Source: Annulohypoxylon bovei var. microspora
Lineage: Eukaryota; Ascomycota; Sordariomycetes; Xylariales; Hypoxylaceae
Direction of reading: 5' to 3'
Length of the DNA: 64,000 nucleotides
NCBI GenBank assembly: GCA_022836615.1
Contig: MU405219.1
Span: 124,001-188,000, forward strand
Made by a program: the position numbers and the translations under genes. Position 1 is the first letter of the stretch. The number at the start of each line of letters is the position of its first letter. This document shows positions 59,313 to 64,000 of this stretch, one piece after another. Below the pieces are notes generated by a model that was not told where the DNA came from, searched no databases, and saw only the letters and a list, made by a program, of their open reading frames with translations.

Positions 59313-61415
59313 GTTTCTTCTAGCTATGGTGATGGGGAAGCTATTGGTCGTATAGTGTTCTTTCTAAGGCGGTATCATGTTGGGTTATATACTCGACGTT
59401 ATCGTCTATAGAAGAAACCCGCTGGAAGCCTGTACAACTTTATGTCATCATTCCAGTCGGTGGGGTTCTTCACCCAGAAAACAGATGTTGATGATTTAGT
59501 TGCCTCCGGTCGAAAGCCGCCGATCTCTATCTGATGTGAGCCGCGTGGCGAGCTGAAGAGGGTTACCATCTTGATCTTTGATCAGCATCTCCGCAGAATG
59601 TTGCCCGACGATACTTTTCCGGTTTGAACAAAGCCACCTGGGGACCGGTCAAGATATTGGTTCGACGTTGACGCACGCAGACGCACGCAACCGGCGACCA
59701 TAGGCAAAAGATCGAGGAGTTCAACCCTTCCATTCGTGAGTTGTAAGTTGCAGTGGAACAATGTTCGAGGGGGAGATCATCCGACACTCATCTCCATTGG
59801 GAAGGTTATTGTGAAAACACATACTCCCTTACTATAATGGAACTTAACATAATGGATAGAGTAATTCAAATCCCGTGGCTTCTCTCCTGCGCGTCATACT
59901 GGCATAGAACCCGAGTATAATGGCTTCCTGTCTCCACATACGTAAGTTCTTTTCGACAAGCAGACGCCGGCTCAGGCTGAAAACTCGGTCTTCTTCGTCT
60001 CAAATGCTGGTTTTTACTTGTTAATATGCGCGTTAAAGCAAAGGGGTGTGAAGGACCCCGAAAATTTCCTCTTTACTAACCTTTCTGTTCTTTGGATGCC
60101 TCCCCGCAACTAACTAGATTCAAGGCGGGGAATGGTGGCGAGGTGTGTGTAGTGTAAGTGAAGCCATGTAATACTAAGTCTGACCGCATTAGGGTGAACA
60201 TAAGGATCGTCCTCGTGTATAACCTCAAGGGGAACTTTTCACCGTCTTACGAAGAGCCGCAATGGATTTACAGGTGGACTGAAAAAAGGTAAAGACTACC
60301 GCGTGTGTTAAAGAGTATTAGAATACATACCTGTTATACAGATACACATATCATGCTTAGAATTAATGTGAGAAATTATAGAGCCCGCTCGATTTCCCGA
60401 AGTATACCTACATTAAGATTTCATTTACGCCGAACAGAATCGTGATACCGATCAATTGTTTTGGCAATACCTTCATGTCACAGACATGATCAATATGGCC
60501 ATTTGATAAGCTGATGCTGTTGAGTAATCGAATCATTACTTAGGTGAGGAGTAATGGTATCCAATAAGTCAAACGGCATGTATCTCATTCGTCTTGCACT
60601 AGAGTTCTCTGCAGATGTCTATGTCCACGACGCGAGGGTTAATATGCCTTATGATCATTGGCTCTAAAGCTAGAAGTTAGGTAGTGTGACTGTCTCGGGC
60701 GGGGAACTAGTTATTTCATATGTGACAGCATTCTGATTGTTTTGTGACGTGGGGAGGAAACCCGATCCAAGACTTGAGGCTGGAAATCACGCTCGTGGTA
60801 TGATATCGACCTTGATGAGCCCAGAACCTTCACCGGTCTCATCTTGCAAAATCTGAGTCATCACATCATTCAACGAAAAGCCACTCTCGGGTTCTCAGAC
60901 ACGATACATTAATTACCAATCCGGTTTCAAAAAAGCTATTGACTGCACGAGGCAGTATGCGGGTAAATGTGGTCAGATTGCAGCTTAGGTTTTTTTACGT
61001 GCATCCGACGGTGGAGGATAACACTTACGCCACGGCATGGATTATGTCAGAAACGACCAAGATTCTTTATACTATAATACTACAAGTCATAATATCGGCA
61101 ACTATACGCGTTGTTTGTGAAACAGTTCAGCTCAGCCCTAGTTCTTGGCTAGTGTTGCTATGAATCTATGATGGATGTGGCACCCAAGTGTGAGGCGCCA
61201 TTTGAGTCCAGACCAGACCTTGTGGAGTTCCCAACACGAAGCACCGAACGTTGGAAAACATGTGTTGAAAACTTCTCTATTCCATTTAGCTATATTTGTC
61301 CCTCGTAGAGTCTCCGGATTGAGCAGCTATTCTTCGTTGCAACTTTGTAGACTCCAGCAGATAGCATTAGCCACAACAACGACAACAATTTATTCACTAT
61401 CCATTTTTCTAAGTT
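59313..61415. other. Intergenic, divergent promoter region
   Basis: Between the catalase-like gene (-) and the oxidase-like gene (+). No gene with recognisable domains. At 2.1 kb it is long for a shared promoter. Confidence 0.4.
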
Positions 61416-64000
61416 ATGGCGGCGATGACATCTTCTGCGCCTGCTCTTGTTGAGCGTAACGTCTACAAGTACGAGTGGGCTCGATACGTTGCAAGACGTA
61501 CTCTTGAAGAAGACCTCGATGCCGTCAAGGCACGCATTCGGTCGGCCCTTAAACCAGATCCTAATAACATTCCGGTCTATTTCCATCTGCCGACCAAAGA
61601 AACATCTATTAGCGATCTTCTGAAACAGACGAAAAAGTTCACTGGTCTTGGTCTTACGGCTCCCGAGAAGGGAAATATTAAGATTGGCATCGTCGGTGCT
61701 GGCGCGGCCGGACTCTTTACTGCGATGCTCTTTGACTGGCTCAATGAAGAGGTCGAAGGCCTCAATATCGATTATGATGTGATCGAGGCTGCAGGGGAGG
61801 ATAGACTCGGAGGACGATTGTTCACATTCAAGTTCTCCGAGAAAGAGCACGACTACTACGATGTTGGTGCTATGCGCTTTCCGGAGAATGAAGTGAGTAA
61901 GTTGTATCCAGAATTCCTTATTGTCCCTTCGTCTCTATCATAGGGCCCAGGTTGTCTTTTGGGGCTTGTTCGAGAGTAACGTGCCCCTGAATCATATCAA
62001 ACCCCAAATTTACTTCGGAACCCTTACATATGAAGCCTTTACTGACTGGATAATATAGTGAGAAGGTACTCCCTATAATTTATTGCGCACTTAGTTTGTT
62101 TCGGTTGCAAAACGATGCTAAACATCTTCTAGGACGTTTGAGCTCTTCGAATACATTGGGCTTCGTAAAGGGAAGGGTGGTTTGATCCCCTACTATCTAG
62201 GAGACGATAATAATGTTTGTCCCTCATACTTCAATGACGTTCACCAAGTCGGCCGGATTTGGAAAACACCGGAGGTGAATGATCCATACAACATCAACAG
62301 CGGACTACCTGAAGACGGAAAGATACCGATCGAGTAAATGATCTCCTTTCACGTGTTTTGGGCCTCTACTAATATATGAACCATAGACTTCTCCAGGAAG
62401 ACCCTGCTACGCTTGTCGGCAAAGCGCTAGAAGAGTTCATAACGACGACCAAAGCAAAGCTTGATGATCGCCGAGATTCCCTCCCGAAGAATTCCGAAGA
62501 AGAGAATGAGTTCTGGGAATTCCTTATGCGGGCAGACAATATGAGCGTCCGCCAATTCCTTGCTTCGTGAGTTGAATATAACTAGAATCTCATGCATTAA
62601 TTACTCATCGGATTGCAGAACTGACAATGGGCCTTTACCCGAAGGACCGGGCTACAACTTCAATACGATCGAATGGCTCGAGACAGCAACATAGTGAGTT
62701 GAAAAACATCTATCGAGATCTGAGATGCTGCTAACTAGTAAAGTGGGACTGGCTGGTATGACCAGTCTCTAAGCGAGTGTGTGCTCGAGGAATTAGACTT
62801 TGCCCTCAAAGAAGGTGAAGCGTTCTGGTGTATCGACGGCGGGGCTCAAAAGCTCGCTCAATTGATGAAGGATAAGATAAAGAACCCTGTGCAGTTTCAC
62901 AGCCAGGTCACCGCCATAAACGCCAACATTTCCGAGCGCAAGGGTGCGGAAGAACACGTACCAATGACTCTTACGATCAAGAAGACTGACCCCGACACTA
63001 TGGAGCCGGAAACAATAACCGAAAACTATTTTGCCGTATTCAACTCTACCACACTCGGTGCGCTCCAGCGGATGAATCTCCAGGATGCTGGACTTCTCTG
63101 GGGTACCAAGCAAGCGATCAGAGCACTTGGTTACGGGGCTTCGTGTAAAGTTGCTATCAAGTTCAGCAGAGCTTGGTGGCAGGTTGCCCCATTCAACATT
63201 AACCTAGGAGGGGTTTCACGAACTGATTTACCACTGCGAGTTTGCGTCTACCCATCCTATAACATCGAACAGGCCGAGGGTGACGAATGGGATCCAGAGA
63301 AGCCTTCTGTCCTGTTATGTTCCTACACCTGGGGCCAAGATGCGCAGAAACTAGGCTCTCTTATCTCGCGCAATACACCGGAAGATGAAGAGCAGCTGAA
63401 ATCTGTCATGTTGCACAATCTTGCGCTACTTCATGCGAACGATGCCAAACCGTATGGCATACTCCGATCTGAGCTCGAAAATGATTATATGACACATCAT
63501 GCATGGGACTGGTATCACGACGAAAACAGTAAGCAACTTCTCAATTCATTTTCTACATTCTTTCTTCCTTCGTGAGACTAGAAGCTACTTCTCCTAGCCC
63601 ATCTTTCATCCCAAGCAGCAAATAGATATTGACTCTACTTGCAGTGTCTGGGGCATTCGCCTACTTTGGTCCTGGACAATTCTCCAACATGTGGGAAGAG
63701 ATCATCAAGCCGGATGCGTTTGGTCAACTCTACCTAGTTGGCGAGGCGGCGTCCTCTCACCATGGTTGGGTGGTTGGGGCCCTAGAAAGTGTTGTTCGCG
63801 CGGCCTTCGTGATGTTCGAGGGGCTCCACTCTGGGGACCCGTACTACGAGCCATACCAAAAAGCCATGGATCTGTTGAGCCACGTCCCGGGCCCCGATGA
63901 GCCATCATTGCCGTTCTATCCCTTGCCGCGAGAGATGCCGAAACGACAACAGCGTACAAAACGTGATGCTAAGCAGACAGACAACCCAAGAGAGAACCTT
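61416..64000 (+). CDS. Flavin amine oxidase / L-amino-acid oxidase-like protein, 3' end outside window (7+ exons, one of 7 nt)
   Basis: Proposed exons 61416-61896, 62059-62065, 62133-62333, 62387-62566, 62619-62693, 62744-63528 and 63646 onward. FAD-binding Rossmann motif IKIGIVGAGAAGLFTAMLFD, then DRLGGRLFTFKF and YYDVGAMRFPENE, the arginine-containing active-site segment of this family. The 7-nt exon TGAGAAG links exon 1 (ending GTG A, donor GTAAGT) to exon 3 and yields ENEVMRRTFELFEYIGL; ACTGAC precedes its acceptor. Later landmarks: WCIDGGAQKLAQLM, FNSTTLGALQRM, ASCKVAIKFSRAWW and LYLVGEAASSHHGWVVGALE (C-terminal FAD site). Such enzymes deaminate L-amino acids to keto acids, releasing NH3 and H2O2. 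No clear signal peptide, so likely intracellular. The C-terminal tail seen is basic; the frame is open at the window end. Confidence 0.92.

Overview
The window looks like nuclear DNA of a filamentous ascomycete, probably a Sordariomycete. Short GT-AG introns (about 48-165 nt, branch sites like CTAAC or CTGAC) interrupt most genes. Clear fungal markers are present (Sho1, DASH subunit Spc19, RO10, Sqt1, a Dfg5/Dcw1 mannosidase). A block of about 11 kb is almost pure A/T, with its remaining C mostly kept before G: the signature of repeat-induced point mutation (RIP). I cannot name the species.

Layout. 0.3-4.7 kb: a SET-domain gene with a 26-nt exon, a possible small acidic protein and a small Myb/SANT-like gene. 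5.8-17.2 kb: the RIP-degraded block, starting next to a tRNA-Met-like relic. 17.1-18.9 kb: a patatin-like phospholipase gene cut by a 666-bp hAT-type element; the 8-bp target duplication is still readable once RIP changes are allowed for. 19-21 kb: a gene joining a STAND-type N-terminal region to a tail-less RGS domain. 22-29 kb: a GH76 mannosidase, an F-box-like gene with an in-frame stop, and two further short hAT-type elements with exact 8-bp duplications. 29.4-42.5 kb: mostly conserved cellular genes (SQT1, an AVT-type amino-acid transporter, RO10, SHO1, SPC19) with long gene-poor spacers. 46-64 kb: a fructosamine-3-kinase-like gene, a 1660-residue hydrolase-NACHT-WD40 NLR-like gene, an MFS exporter, a decayed gene, a catalase lacking the usual distal Asn, and an L-amino-acid-oxidase-like gene with a 7-nt exon that leaves the window.

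How it fits together. The most interesting content is the combination of fungal innate-immunity or allorecognition-type modules (patatin, STAND-N/RGS, alpha/beta hydrolase-NACHT-WD40) with active transposon history and RIP. The oxidase (an H2O2 producer by family), the catalase-like protein and the MFS exporter lie together at the right end, but spacing of 1-2 kb and separate orientations do not prove a cluster. Exon models were derived by hand from splice signals, reading phase and protein continuity; none was tested against transcripts or databases.
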